A DNA stretch of 64,000 bases. It comes from Ampelomyces quisqualis (Eukaryota > Ascomycota > Dothideomycetes > Pleosporales > Phaeosphaeriaceae). The notes under the pieces are model-generated. The model saw nothing but the letters and a program-made list of their open reading frames with translations, had not been told where the DNA came from and searched no databases. Each line of letters starts with the position of its first letter. Position 1 is the first letter of the stretch. Shown here one piece after another: positions 11,339 to 23,100 of the stretch. Position numbers and translations under genes: made by a program. The stretch is from positions 2,604,001 through 2,668,000 of the forward strand of contig JAGTXZ010000019.1 in the NCBI GenBank assembly GCA_018398575.1, written 5' to 3'.

Positions 11339-12069
11339 GGCAGTGGAGGGGGGCGGGCAGTGATTGGCGGGGGGCTGTCCAGCAGGTGTCTCTGCCGCGG
11401 CCCATTGTAAGTGTCGTGTGCTGTCGGTCGGCGGGGATGGAAGTCGGTGGTGCTGGCCGGCGCTGGGGTGGCACTGGTGGATAGAGGGGTGGGAGGGGGG
11501 GGGGAGCGGATGACTAAACCGTCAACGCGCCTAGATGCAAGATGTATCATGCGGTATTACTGAAAGTTACCAGCTTAGAAGCTTGGTATAGTTTATTAGC
11601 TAAGCCTCCGAGATTACCCCTAGTACTATCGCTTTGGTAGGAGTGAGTCGTACTCCGCAGCTTTCTTGTTGTTAGCTTTACAATCATGGTTCATTCCTTA
11701 TAACGCTAGATTTCTAGACACAGGCCAAAAAATAGCTTCAGAAATGTTTGGGAACAATACGCGCTGCAATTTGGGCGGCTTAGCTAATAATATATAACGA
11801 GGTGGTAACAAGTAGGTTTAGTGGTCCCCGGGAGGGTGGGTCCGACGCGTTGGGGTAGTTCTCTCCTTCACTCCACCCCCCTCATGGCCCCAAGTCCCAA
11901 CCCAGCTCGACCATGCAGAGCACGCCGGTAGCCACACCTCCTGCCCCCTTGCGCCTCTCCTCCGCCGCGTCTAGAACCACCCGGGGCCCGCGGCGACCCT
12001 CCCGCCCTGCGACGGTACCATGAGCAGCTGCACCCAACCGTCCATAATACACCCCTCAGCGCCGCCCCC
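11339..12069. promoter_or_regulatory. Shared divergent promoter region with an AT-rich repeat-like relic
   Basis: This is the 731 bases between two divergent genes. Both ends are GC-rich with poly-G/poly-C runs, as expected for leaders. The middle, about 11,560-11,810, is clearly different: it is rich in TTAG/CTAG words and holds short inverted repeats (for example GGAGT..ACTCC near 11,640). This looks like a small relic of a RIP-affected repeat. No TATA-like element can be assigned with confidence. Confidence 0.45.
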
Positions 12070-14652
12070 ATGGCAACTCCCGCCCGCGTCGAGTCGGAAC
12101 AGGACCTGCGCAGGCAGATGCCTCGGCTGCAAACTGCCTCCTTGTCGCGCACCAACACGGCCCAACCCAGCAAGAAGAGCTCGCCCTCGTCCCCCACGGG
12201 CCACCAGCGCTTCGTCCTGACCGACTCGGTGGCTGCACGCTACCTTGAAGATGACCCCAAAACTACGGTCCTCGCGCGCCGTCAAAAGATTGAGGGCTAC
12301 GAGATATACCTGGTCGAGCAATGGGCGTGCTCGCGCTCGCACCCCACCTTCCTCATCACCACATACACAGGCAACCCCTCGGACGTAGTGCTGGCGACCA
12401 TCATCAGCGTCCCGGCCGACGGCGCAGAGTGGTCGCCCCAGATGCGCCTCTACTTCAGCTCACTTGTCGAGCACCACGCGCGCAAGAGGGACACCCCCTA
12501 CGGCTCACTTATGATTACGAATCTCAGCGCCTTCCCTTCTTCTCTTACCGTCATCCCTATCCCGGGCGGAGATATGAGGAAGTATCGCGAGCTCTTCTTC
12601 GTCAACGAGAATCTGAAGAGGCTGGCTTGTTCAGGTCGGTTGGGCCTGAAACTTGTGGCCCCAAGTGGTGCCACAGAAGCCAAGTTTCACCAGCTGTATC
12701 GCACGAGCGAGAAGATACCGTTCAACGCCTCTGTCATCGAGCTCGTAAAGCTATGCCAGGTCGCTTTAGTCTTGTTTGGCAAATTGGAGCCCGAATTCGC
12801 CGACGGATTGCTCTGCGATGTAACCGAAAAGGCAGTCAACGACTGGTGGCTTGAGCACGGCGCCGAGTACTACACAGTCGAGCCTCACGATGGCATCCTC
12901 GGACCTACCACTGTAGCTGCGTTGTTGGGTATGCTCATGGGCGCGCGAAATCGCCTAAGTGCTTGCAATGCGCCAGTCTCAAAAGATGTCTTTGACGTCG
13001 AAAGCACCAAACGCGGCATTGCGCACTTTCAAAAGTCCCAGCATCTACCACGGACACGGAGACTGGACAGACAGACTCTAGACAAACTACGCAGGTCCAC
13101 AGCAAAGGCAGCTAGCAAGGAAGGATGGGCCGTACCACGCGCATTCAAATCTACTGTAGCTGAGCTTGGAGGTAAGGGAGGTGAAATGGTCATGGGTATG
13201 GTCGGAGCAGGTCAGAAAGATGGCATTGCCGAAGTCGAGACTGTCGATATCGATCAGTTTGTTGAGCTCGTGCGAGGAGAGCACGCCAAGTGGCTGTGGC
13301 ACGGGAAGCCTCGCAAGTCGAATCCCGGAGACATGTTCGGTCGGCTGCTAGGGGAAGAACAACCAGATTCGCCAGACGAACAGGAGCCAAGCAAGAAAAC
13401 CCTCTCCCGAGAATCGACGCTTGATCAGAACCGCATTCTGAAACGCGAGACCACCTTCGACGCCAGCAAGAAGACGGAAGTCTTCTCCCCTGATGGCACC
13501 GAGAAGGACAAGGACCCCTTTTCGAGACGCGCTGCCATCAAGGCCATCCCCGGCAGTGGCTTTCGTCATATCAAAGATGCTGTTGGACTGCGGACGCATG
13601 CCAGCAAGCTATCGAGAGAGGAGCACGTGCGGCATGGCCTGCATCCAAGTAAGAATGATCTTCGATCACCGCAGTATGCAGACCAGAACGGCCACGAAGA
13701 TCGATCCATAGCCTCCTCTCATCGGACTCTCAACGATGCCGACGCCACCTTTACAAAGGTGCTTACCGAAACACCCAATGAGTCTGCAGCTGATCTAGCC
13801 CTGGATAAAGTGCCGCATACATCTGGCGGAACTGTCGCGTCGTCAACACTGAGGCATTCTGTCGCAGAAAGCGACGCATCAACAGCACCACATACTGTCG
13901 AGGACTCGATCGCGGGCTCCGTCGATCACGGCATCGATTTGAACGAAAGGCTTCCAATCGAAGAAGCGCAAATTCTCCCTCCGCTACTTCGCCGCACGCT
14001 TTCCGGAGACCAGCTCGACTTTTACGAATCGCCTCGCAACGATGAATGGTGGCCGCGCCAGCTGTCATTTAGTATCGCCGAGGAGAACGTACTTCGATGG
14101 CGAAACATAGCTCTTCCAGACGCCGTTGAATTCGCTGTGGAAGAGTTAGACGATCCGAACGTGGCGCTCAAGGCCAACCTTGCTGTTCAAAATCTGCAGT
14201 CGGAACAGTTGAAGCGTCTCCATCATCAATTGGCAACCCTGTCCTTCAAAGACACCGTCTGGGTGGCGTCGCGTATTCAAGACCTCAAGCTGCTCGATGA
14301 CGCAGCCGATGCCGACGCTGAAACCCTCTACTCAATCTATAACCCCCACCTAGACACGTATCATGCACTGCGCGAAGATGCACACGCCAGCATCACAAAC
14401 GATCGCTCGCAACTATCCATGTCTATACGCGAACTTGGCAACATGGGGGACAAACTAGATTACGAGATTAGTGCGCTGCGCAGTAAGGTCGAAGACGTGG
14501 AAGATGCCCTAGAAGAATTTCAAAGGCAGGTCGAGTCTGTGGAAAGCCAAGCAGAAAACCTAGACAACGTGCTTGGCATGCGCGAGGGCTGGCTACATTG
14601 GGCGATTAGAGTTACTTCAGGCATTAGAAGACTACTAGGAATTAGTGTATAA
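12070..14652 (+). CDS. STB6/STB2-like Sin3-associated regulatory protein
   Basis: This is an intronless gene for an 860-aa protein. Residues about 45-350 form the conserved STB6-like N-terminal region (F-V-L-T-D-S-V-A-A-R-Y-L-E, G-Y-E-I-Y-L-V-E-Q-W-A-C-S-R, D-G-I-L-G-P-T-T-V-A-A-L-L-G). A second conserved block near 395-420 has W-L-W-H-G-K-P-R-K-S. The middle, about 420-650, is polar and probably disordered. Residues about 775-840 form a coiled coil ending in E-G-W-L-H-W-A-I-R. Yeast Stb proteins bind the Sin3 histone deacetylase complex, so a nuclear co-repressor role is inferred. The last dozen codons (from about 14,610) use AT-rich codons unlike the rest, and the stop sits at the edge of the AT-rich block, so the original C-terminus may have been altered. 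Confidence 0.85.
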   Translation: MATPARVESEQDLRRQMPRLQTASLSRTNTAQPSKKSSPSSPTGHQRFVLTDSVAARYLEDDPKTTVLARRQKIEGYEIYLVEQWACSRSHPTFLITTYTGNPSDVVLATIISVPADGAEWSPQMRLYFSSLVEHHARKRDTPYGSLMITNLSAFPSSLTVIPIPGGDMRKYRELFFVNENLKRLACSGRLGLKLVAPSGATEAKFHQLYRTSEKIPFNASVIELVKLCQVALVLFGKLEPEFADGLLCDVTEKAVNDWWLEHGAEYYTVEPHDGILGPTTVAALLGMLMGARNRLSACNAPVSKDVFDVESTKRGIAHFQKSQHLPRTRRLDRQTLDKLRRSTAKAASKEGWAVPRAFKSTVAELGGKGGEMVMGMVGAGQKDGIAEVETVDIDQFVELVRGEHAKWLWHGKPRKSNPGDMFGRLLGEEQPDSPDEQEPSKKTLSRESTLDQNRILKRETTFDASKKTEVFSPDGTEKDKDPFSRRAAIKAIPGSGFRHIKDAVGLRTHASKLSREEHVRHGLHPSKNDLRSPQYADQNGHEDRSIASSHRTLNDADATFTKVLTETPNESAADLALDKVPHTSGGTVASSTLRHSVAESDASTAPHTVEDSIAGSVDHGIDLNERLPIEEAQILPPLLRRTLSGDQLDFYESPRNDEWWPRQLSFSIAEENVLRWRNIALPDAVEFAVEELDDPNVALKANLAVQNLQSEQLKRLHHQLATLSFKDTVWVASRIQDLKLLDDAADADAETLYSIYNPHLDTYHALREDAHASITNDRSQLSMSIRELGNMGDKLDYEISALRSKVEDVEDALEEFQRQVESVESQAENLDNVLGMREGWLHWAIRVTSGIRRLLGISV

Positions 14653-15553
14653 TTGTAAGACAATATTAATATTTAATAAAGAACTTCTTTTACTTAGTAG
14701 AGTATAAGAGGTTTATATAGCAGCAAAGTTATAAGACAATAATAGTAGTATAGATAGAAGTAAGTTAATTCCTGTTCTATAGCTTTAGTATAGAACTATT
14801 CTTTTATAGATATAACTAGACGTATATTCTTTTAACTAGAATATACTAGGTCTACGATAGCATAGCGCTATTAAGATACTAGAATAGCTATATATATTTT
14901 ACGCGTATAGAAGCTAGAGTAGAGTTATAGTAGTATAGGTATATTACTATATAGCTAATAGCTTTACACTATAGTATTCTTATAATTATTTTCTTTTTTC
15001 TAAAATTACTATTCTAGTAATTTATATAATATTAGGTCTTATTAGTGTATACTTAACGTTATTGTTATAAGAGCTATTATTATACTAAGGCTAAAACTCT
15101 AGGTAAATCTAAGAAGTAGCTAGTAGCTATAGTAATAGTAGAAATATAGTAGAACTTTATATAGCTAATTCTTTCTACTTCTTTAGTAATAACTATATTA
15201 CTATTACTAATATACTATCTCTTAGCTTTACGCTATTACAACTCTATTACTTTTATATTAATTATAATAAGTACTATACCTATACTATAACCTACTTCTA
15301 CTATTTCTATAGGTAGTATAATAATAGCAATAGAATATTACTAACTTAGTACTTAGGCTATACCTATTGCTTACTATAGTAGCGTTTCTAATATTAAATT
15401 AGTAATTTTAATTTACCTCTATTACGCTAAAGGCCTAAGACTTACTAGTACCTATTATAACCTTATAGTTAGTAGCCTATACTATACGCTCTACTTGTAA
15501 GAAGGCTAACTCTTAGAGTAGTTACTAAAGTATAAAGGTTGTAAATTTAATAC
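14653..15553. other. Start of AT-rich, RIP-like compartment without genes
   Basis: Base composition changes abruptly here: TpA words dominate and every frame is filled with TAG and TAA. No ORF, domain or RNA gene can be seen. The sequence is unlike the coding DNA to its left and runs directly into the first 26-bp repeat array. Confidence 0.7.
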
Positions 15554-16493
15554 CTATACTACGTAGTATAGCCTATTCTAGCTTAGAAATAGATTATTTC
15601 TAGTCTATACTTTAAGGCTAAACTTAAAATAGACTTTAGCTATTACTATAGAAAATAGACTTTAGCTATTACTATAGAAAATAGACTTTAGCTATTACTA
15701 TAGAAAATAGACTCTAGCTGTTACTATAGAAAATAGACTTTAGCAATTACTATAGAAAATAGACTTTAGATATTACTACAGGAAATAGACTTTAGCTATT
15801 ACTATAGGAAACAGACTTTAGCTATTACTACAGAAAATAGACTTTAGATATTACTGCAGAAAATAGACTTTAGATATTACTATAGGAAATAGACTCTATA
15901 CTATATAGTATAGCCTATTCTAGCTTAGAAATAGATTATTTCTAGTCTATACTTTAAGGCTAAACCTAAAATAGACTTTAGCTATTACTACAGGAAATAG
16001 ACTTTAGCTATTACTATAGAAAATAGCCTTTAGCTATTACTACAGGAAATAGACTTTAGCTGTTACTACAGAAAATAGACTCTAGTAGTTATAGTAGAAG
16101 ATAGCCTTTAGCTATTACTATAGGAAATAGACTTTAGCTGTTGCAGCAGAAAATAGCCTTTGGCTGTTATAGTAGGAAACAAACTTTAGCTATTATAGTA
16201 GAAAATAGACTTTAGCTATTACTATAGGAAATAGACTCTAGTAGTTACAGTAGAAAATAGACTTTAGTAGTTACTATAGGAAATAGCCTTTAGCTATTGC
16301 AGTAGAAAATAGCCTTTAGCTATTATAGTAGAAAATAAACTTTAGCTATTATAGTAAAAAATAGACTTTAGCTATTACTATAGGAAACAGACTCTAGTAG
16401 TTACTATAGGAAATAGACTTTAGTAGTTGCTGCAGGAAATAGACTATAGTAGTTACTATAGAAAATAGACTTTAGCTATTACTATAGGAAATA
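15554..16493 (+). repeat. 26-bp minisatellite array 1 with palindromic leaders
   Basis: About 30 degenerate copies of a 26-bp unit (core AAATAGACTTTAGCTATTAC) form two blocks. Each block is preceded by a leader of about 80 bp that opens with a perfect 18-bp palindrome: 15,554-15,571 and 15,896-15,913. Units differ almost only by C/T and G/A changes, as RIP would leave. The array ends at AGCACTACC, the same exit sequence as arrays 3 and 4. Confidence 0.9.
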
Positions 16494-18632
16494 GCACTAC
16501 CTTTAGATATATATACTAACTATTTTATATTATTCTGCAATGTCTCTAGTTAGCCTACGCGCTCTAACTATAATATTAATATAAAGTTGCCTTTAAAATC
16601 TACATTACCTATAGTCTATGCTACCTAACTACTTGTAAGAGTTATTATTACTAGTAATAGCTAATATTACCTCTATCTAAATACCTTTTCTTCTCTAGTA
16701 TCTATCTATTACACCTGCTTAAACACCTCTCAATGTACCTATAATACTTTACTCTTTAGACAAAGATTTCTTTAACCTCTCTTTATTACTTTCTAATATA
16801 ATCCTCTCTATTTGTGTATTTAAGACGTCTAAACTCTAGACTCTTTTACTCTAAGATTTGCTATCTAATATATTTACTTTACTACTATAGTTAGCTGTTT
16901 ACTAACTTTTGCTATAGAGACTTACCTTTTAAATAAAGCTAATAGGCGTAACGTATAAAACTTGTCTAGTTACTCTAGAAAGAGAAACTCTAACAGAGGC
17001 TTACTTTTATCTATATAAGCTAAGAAGAGTAGCTCTATCTTAGCTGTAATTATAGGTATATTCTTATTATACTCTATTACTTTTTCTATCTACTAACGTA
17101 CACGCGTTTATGTTAATATTTGTTTAATCTACACATTTATAATTAAACTCTTTAGTAGCAAACTAAAGATCCTAACGCTTTTTACAAGCACTTTAATAAT
17201 ATTCTATTATTTTCTCTAATTTAACAACTACCTAAAACATAGCCAAAGATTAGTATTTTTTTTTATTAGTAGATTACTCTTATTATCTTTATATACGCAC
17301 TAGAACAAATACTTTTTTACTAGAGTATTATAATATTCTTCTCTTACTCTAGTGCCTATATTAAGCTTTTATATTTTCTTTTCTAGCGTTATATATTCTT
17401 TATATAGTGCATCTAGTTTCTATTACTATCTTATTTTATCTGCAATACTGTTTACTCTTAATTTCTCTACCTCTACTACTTTATACTTCTATCTCTTGTG
17501 TTACAAAAGTGTTAGACTCTACTTATCTATAGTATTGTAATTCTAGTGCTAGAATAGAACTATTTAGAAACTTAGACTATCTTTTACAAGTAATATATTA
17601 TTATTATATACTTATATAGCTAGTGCACTCTTTACTACTACTACTTAATAGAATAACTTGCGTCTTCTACTATGTTAACGTTTCTAAATTCTTAAGACAT
17701 TCTGCTAATCTTAGAATACCTCTATTAACTCTACTAACAGAGCCTTACTAATTATCTAAGAAACTATAGTAACTCTTACACTAGGTAACAATTTAGCGTA
17801 CGTGTAATAACGCTGCTCTTCTACTATCCTACTAATTATGCGCTGTATAACTTCCGAATTCTACTTACTTACTACTATTTATATAAGTGCTAAGTTTATC
17901 TTTTCTACTAGAGCCTTTTTAGCTTGTTATATTATCTTTTTTCTTTTCTATCTCTTTTTGCTAGTCCTAGGTCTAGCAGAGTCTACCTTGTCTACTACTA
18001 CTAAATAGTAGACTTATACCTTATTAATGTTTTTTTCCTTGCTTACTTAGTTATAAATATTAGCCTAGAGTATTAATATGCGTAGGTTGTTATAAATAGT
18101 ATTAACAATTTTTAGTAATATTGTTTAGTTAGTTTACTTGCATATCTATAGCAGGGTATTATATAGGTTCTTAGTAAAAAATACCTCTAGTAGGTTATAT
18201 TTGTCTAGAACCTAGGTATATATTACTTTTTTAGTCTTATCTAAAGCGTTATCTATAGCCTACACTACTCTAGCCTTTGCTATATGTTAAGATACATCTT
18301 AGAAGATTAAATTTAGAGTAAACCTAACTACTATTAAGAAATACTTAGCCTAGAAGTACTTGCTAAGATATATAGAAATAATATGCGTTAGCTAGGTAGT
18401 AACATACTCTTGTCTCTTGCTTACTAAGCTTCCTTTAAAAAAACCTGCTTTAACTAAAATAGGCTAGATTTAAACACTTTTCTTTTAACAAAATTGTCTT
18501 ATAGTTACTACGCTACAAAAGTGTAAAAAACTCTTTTTTCTTTATAACACTATTCTATTATATGCAAAGCAGCGCTATATCTATCTATACCTATATTTAC
18601 CTATATTCTCTTTCTAGCTATAGTATTATTAT
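16494..18632. mobile_element. Partial decayed copy (E1) of the 8.3-kb element
   Basis: These 2.1 kb match the first part of the two longer copies at about 28,516 and 37,616 almost base for base apart from transitions; for example the same short frame starts at 17,352, 29,375 and 38,476. The match stops at about 18,632, where the other copies continue (after about 30,656) and this one runs into array 2. All frames are broken, so nothing here is expected to be translated. Confidence 0.85.
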
Positions 18633-18638
18633 TTACTA

Positions 18639-19686
18639 CTGTATATAGTACAGCCCGTTTCAGCTTAAAAATAGATTATTTCTAGTTAGTGCGTTATAGC
18701 TAAACCTAAAATAGACTGTTACGTACAACTAGAAAATAGACTTTAGCTATTATAGCAGGAAATAGATTTTAGCTATTATAGCAGAAAATAGATTTTGGCT
18801 GTTACAGCAGGAAATAGATTTTAGCTGTTATAGCAGAAAATAGACTTTAGCTATTACAGCAGGAAATAGACTTTGGCTATTGTAGCAGAAAATAGACTTT
18901 AGCTATTATAGCAGGAAATAGATTTTGGCTATTATAGCAGGAAATAGACTTTGGCTATTACTACAGGAAATAGACTTTAGCTGTTACTACAGGAAATAGA
19001 CTTTAGCTATTATAGCAGGAAATAGATATTAGCTGTTATAGTAGAAAATAAACTTTAGCTATTATAGTAGAAAATAGATTTTAGCTGTTGCAGCAGAAAT
19101 TAAACTTTAGCTATTGCAGCAGGAAATAGATTTTAGCTGTTATAGTAGGAAATAGACTTTAGCTGTTACTATAGAAAATAGACTTTAGCTATTACTATAG
19201 GAAATAGACTTTGGCTATTGCAGCAGGAAATAGATATTAGCTGTTGTAGCAGGAAATAGACTTTGGCTATTATAGTAGGAAATGGATTTTAGCTATTATA
19301 GCAGAAATTAGACTTTAGCTATTATAGCAGAAAATAGATTTTAGCTATTACAGCAGGAAATAGACTTTGGCTGTTACTATAGGAAATAGATTTTAGCTGT
19401 TACAGTAGAAAATAGACTTTGGCTATTATAGTAGGAAATAGATTTTGGCTGTTATAGTAGGAAATAGACTTTAGCTATTGCAGTAGAAAATAGATATTAG
19501 CTATTATAGCAGGAAATAGACTTTAGCTGTTGCTGTAGAAAATAGATTTTAGCTGTTACAGTAGAAAATAGACTTTAGCTATTATAGCAGGAAATAGATT
19601 TTAGCTGTTATAGCAGGAAATAGACTTTAGCTATTACAGTAGAAAATAGATATTAGCTATTATAGCAGGAAATAGACTTTAGCTAG
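18639..19686 (+). repeat. 26-bp minisatellite array 2
   Basis: About 37 copies of the same 26-bp unit lie behind a leader starting with the inverted repeat CTGTA..TACAG. Transition-only variation is seen throughout. Unlike the other arrays it does not exit into the AGCACTACC junction but into a different sequence that leads to the 81-bp repeats. Confidence 0.9.
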
Positions 19687-19750
19687 TATAAGGCTCTTAG
19701 GGTTAGGTCTAGGTTCTGTTTCTTAGGTAAAAATTTTAGCTTGTAGCTAT

Positions 19751-20163
19751 AGCCTTTAAGGTCTACCCCCTTAACTTGTTAGACAAAACCTCTTCTTAGC
19801 CTAGCGTATTTAAATTTCAGCTCGCATTTGCAGCCTTTAAGGTCTACCTTCTTAACTTGTTAAACAAAACCTCTTCTTAGCCTAGCGTATTTAAATTTTA
19901 GCTCGCATTTGTAGCCTTTAAGGTCTACCCCCTTAACTTGTTAGACAAAACCTCTTCTTAGCCTAGCGTATTTAAATTTTAGCCTGCATTTGCAGCCTTT
20001 AAGGTCTACCCCCTTAACTTGTTAGACAGAACCTTTTCTTAGCCTAGCGTATTTAAATTTCAGCCCGCATTTGCAGCCTTTAAAGTCTACCCCCTTAACT
20101 TGTTAGACAAAACCTCTTCTTAGCCTAGCGTATTTAAATTTTAGCCTGTATTTACAGCCTTTA
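19751..20163 (+). repeat. 81-bp tandem repeat, about five copies
   Basis: The word AGCCTTTAAGGTCTAC recurs at 19,751, 19,832, 19,913, 19,994 and 20,075, with a degenerate copy at 20,156, giving an exact 81-base period. Copies are more alike than the neighbouring 26-bp units. Because 81 is a multiple of three, the repeat could once have encoded 27-residue protein repeats, but stops now fill the frames. Confidence 0.93.
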
Positions 20164-23100
20164 GGTTCTTTTTACTAATATTATTGTTACTTGTTAATAA
20201 GCCTATAAAATAACTAAATAAATATATAAAGTATAGGAGCAATTGTAAAAGTCTTTTCTAATTTTCTTTTTAATTATTTTTTATATACAGGCTCTGCTAA
20301 AAGTCTTTTCTAGTTCTCTCTAGAATAGATTTTATTACAGTATAGTTTACCTTACTATTAGAGCGCGTAATAATGTGTTATAGTAATAATAGGCGTCTCT
20401 TAACTTGTATATAGCTTTGCTTCTACCTCTGTTTTTTATCTGTTGCAAAGAATCTACTAAATCTTTTTACCTAGGCTATAAATTATAACTGTAGAACAAC
20501 TATATGTACGTTCTTTAAGTATATAAACTCTTATTTACGTTTAGTTCTAGAGCGCAGGTTTTCAAATATTGCTAAAAAAATTAGTACTATTTACGTAATT
20601 TATTAGTTCTATTAAATTTTAGTATACTCTAAAAAATACTACCTAACAGTAAACTTCTTTTAATTGTAACACTAACTCTTGTACTCTATTACTATTAAAT
20701 GCTACTAAAATTACCTAGTAAGCCTAGTTGCCTACCTCTAAATCTTACTACTAAAGAAAAGGCTGCATAACAACAGCGCTAGAATATTAATTCTATGCGC
20801 TAGGGTTAGAATTGCAAGAAAGTAGAGGCTATAGGCCTACTAGTTAAACTAGGTCTGCAAAAAGGTTTTCTTTTAAAATATATATATTAGAAATGTGTAC
20901 CTAACGTTTGCTTAAAACAGAAACTAAATAGTACTTACTAGCGCAATATAAAGGTAATACACTTACTGCACTGCTTTAGTGCAGGTCTTTAACGCCTTCT
21001 ACTGCACCTACTAGCATTAACCTACTACGTACTAATTTAAGCTCTGCTCTAACTTGCACCTGTATAGAGCATCCTTAACCTAATTAGCTGTTATCTAATC
21101 TAGCTACACTAAACAATGTTGCAAAAAACCTAGAAACTGTAGCATTAACGTAACTGTACTATACCTTCTAGAAAATTTTCTCTAAGTTACTTCTTTATAA
21201 TACTAATACAAAAGAAGATACTAATTTATTCTACGCTAACTTACCTATTGCCTGCCTAACATACTTACCTAATTGTAATAATAACCTTAGCACGCTTCTT
21301 ACACAATTTAAACACCTAAACACTAGTTAGTTTTCTAGCTCTATCTGCAAAGACTTTTACTAATAGCCTACGTAGTAGAATTTTGTAAAAGAGTACTGCA
21401 GCGTACTACTAGTCTGTTTTTATCCTTAGTCTCTACCTATAGTCTTTTTTTAGCTACTCTACTAACAAACATTAGTACTCTTACTAGGCCCTAGTTTATC
21501 CTTATTAGTAATTAACCTACCTATATTAAGTAATTTATTCTCTCTTTACACTCTACTTCTAATATACGTTTATTATAAGGATTATTAGCTATTGTTATAT
21601 ACCTTACATAAAATCCTATCTTCTAGCCTTTCTCTAAACTACTCTGCGTTATAGTTACCTAGCACTAATAATCTAGTCTTGCCTAAGAACAAAAACACTA
21701 TCTATAACTAAAGTAAGGACAATTTATTATACTAGAATAAAGCAATTAGGGCTATTGCTGCAAGTCTTAACCCTGTATATAAATGTAACAACTCTACAAC
21801 TATAGGCTATACTTTACAAAAGGTTATGTATATAATTATAGAAAAGCTTTGCAACTCTCTTGTTGTAAAGATTTACCCTAACGCCCTACTATTACTATTC
21901 TACTATCTTTCTGTATATAAACAAGGGCAATCTTAGTTAGATTAGCATACTCTTCTTACTAGCTATAGGCTTAATCCTACTAACTCTAAAAACCTACTAT
22001 CTCTTAATTTTAACGCGTTAGAGCAGATATATCTTTACAAAGCGTTAATGTCCTATAATAATATTAGGTTTAAGTATAATATTAACAGTGTTATATTCTA
22101 TCCCTCTAGTCTAGGTGTATTTAAAACTAACATAGATTAGTCCTTTAGACTAAATTTTGTTTAGTTATACTAATAGAACTAGTATATCTGCTTTCTTAGT
22201 ATAGATATGTTAAAGGACAAATATCTACTAGCGTGTACTAAAAAGAGATAGAAGTACTATATATTTTTTAGCAAGATACTATATTAGTATACTAACTAAT
22301 ATAGTTATATTATGCGCTCTTAGTTACAATATCTTAATAATAATGCTTTGCGCATATAGACTAATACTATTGTTTTACTAGCGCTCTAAGTAGTATATAG
22401 CCCTAGGCGTTATTACTATTACTCTAGCTCCTTCTGTAAAATCTAAACTAAAGTAAATATAAAAAGTAAGATACTACTTAACTCTACTATAAATACTTAT
22501 ATTAACACTACATTGCTTATCTTATATAATATCTTTTATACTTTTTAGAAGCACATTTGCGCTCTTGCTACCTACGTAGATAGTATACACCTGCCTGTAG
22601 ATATATTTGTAAAACTACGCCTAGTTATCTTAAACTATAATCTAAAACTATCTAGTATTAGTAAAGGGTTATTCTCTTCTGTTTAAGATTGTTTTAAGGA
22701 CAACGTGCAGCTACGTTAGTAGTTAGAATTCTTAAATTATAAATATTTCTAGGTTAACCTTAGAGTTAAATAGTATATATTATCTTTTAGTTACTTAACG
22801 CTCCTCTACTGTGTAAGCTGTAACCTTTAATAGGCCAAATGCTTCTAAGACCTGCACACCTAGTCTAAAGACTTAATTATAGTTAATACCTTTCTCTAGG
22901 CAGGTACGTAGGCTAGGTTAATATTTGTTAATATATCTCTTTTAAACTGTCTTTGTTGCAGTAGTATTAGCCTTTGTAAAGGATACAACATTATTAAAGA
23001 ATAGTATGCTACCTAGATAAAGAGATTAGGCCTATAGCAAGATCTCCTTCTAGAGGAGTATAGTTACACTAAAGAGTACATATTCTGCTAGGCTTTAAAA

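Noticed and set aside
17352..17540. Short hydrophobic ORF repeated at 29,375 and 38,476
   Set aside because: It is the antisense of a Lys/Glu-rich fossil frame in the decayed element; Leu/Phe/Ser richness is what the complement of such a frame gives.
19697..19707. Interstitial telomere-like TTAGGGTTAGG
   Set aside because: Only about two units in isolation; no array of TTAGGG or CCCTAA exists in the window, so no telomere claim is made despite the telomere-type helicase.
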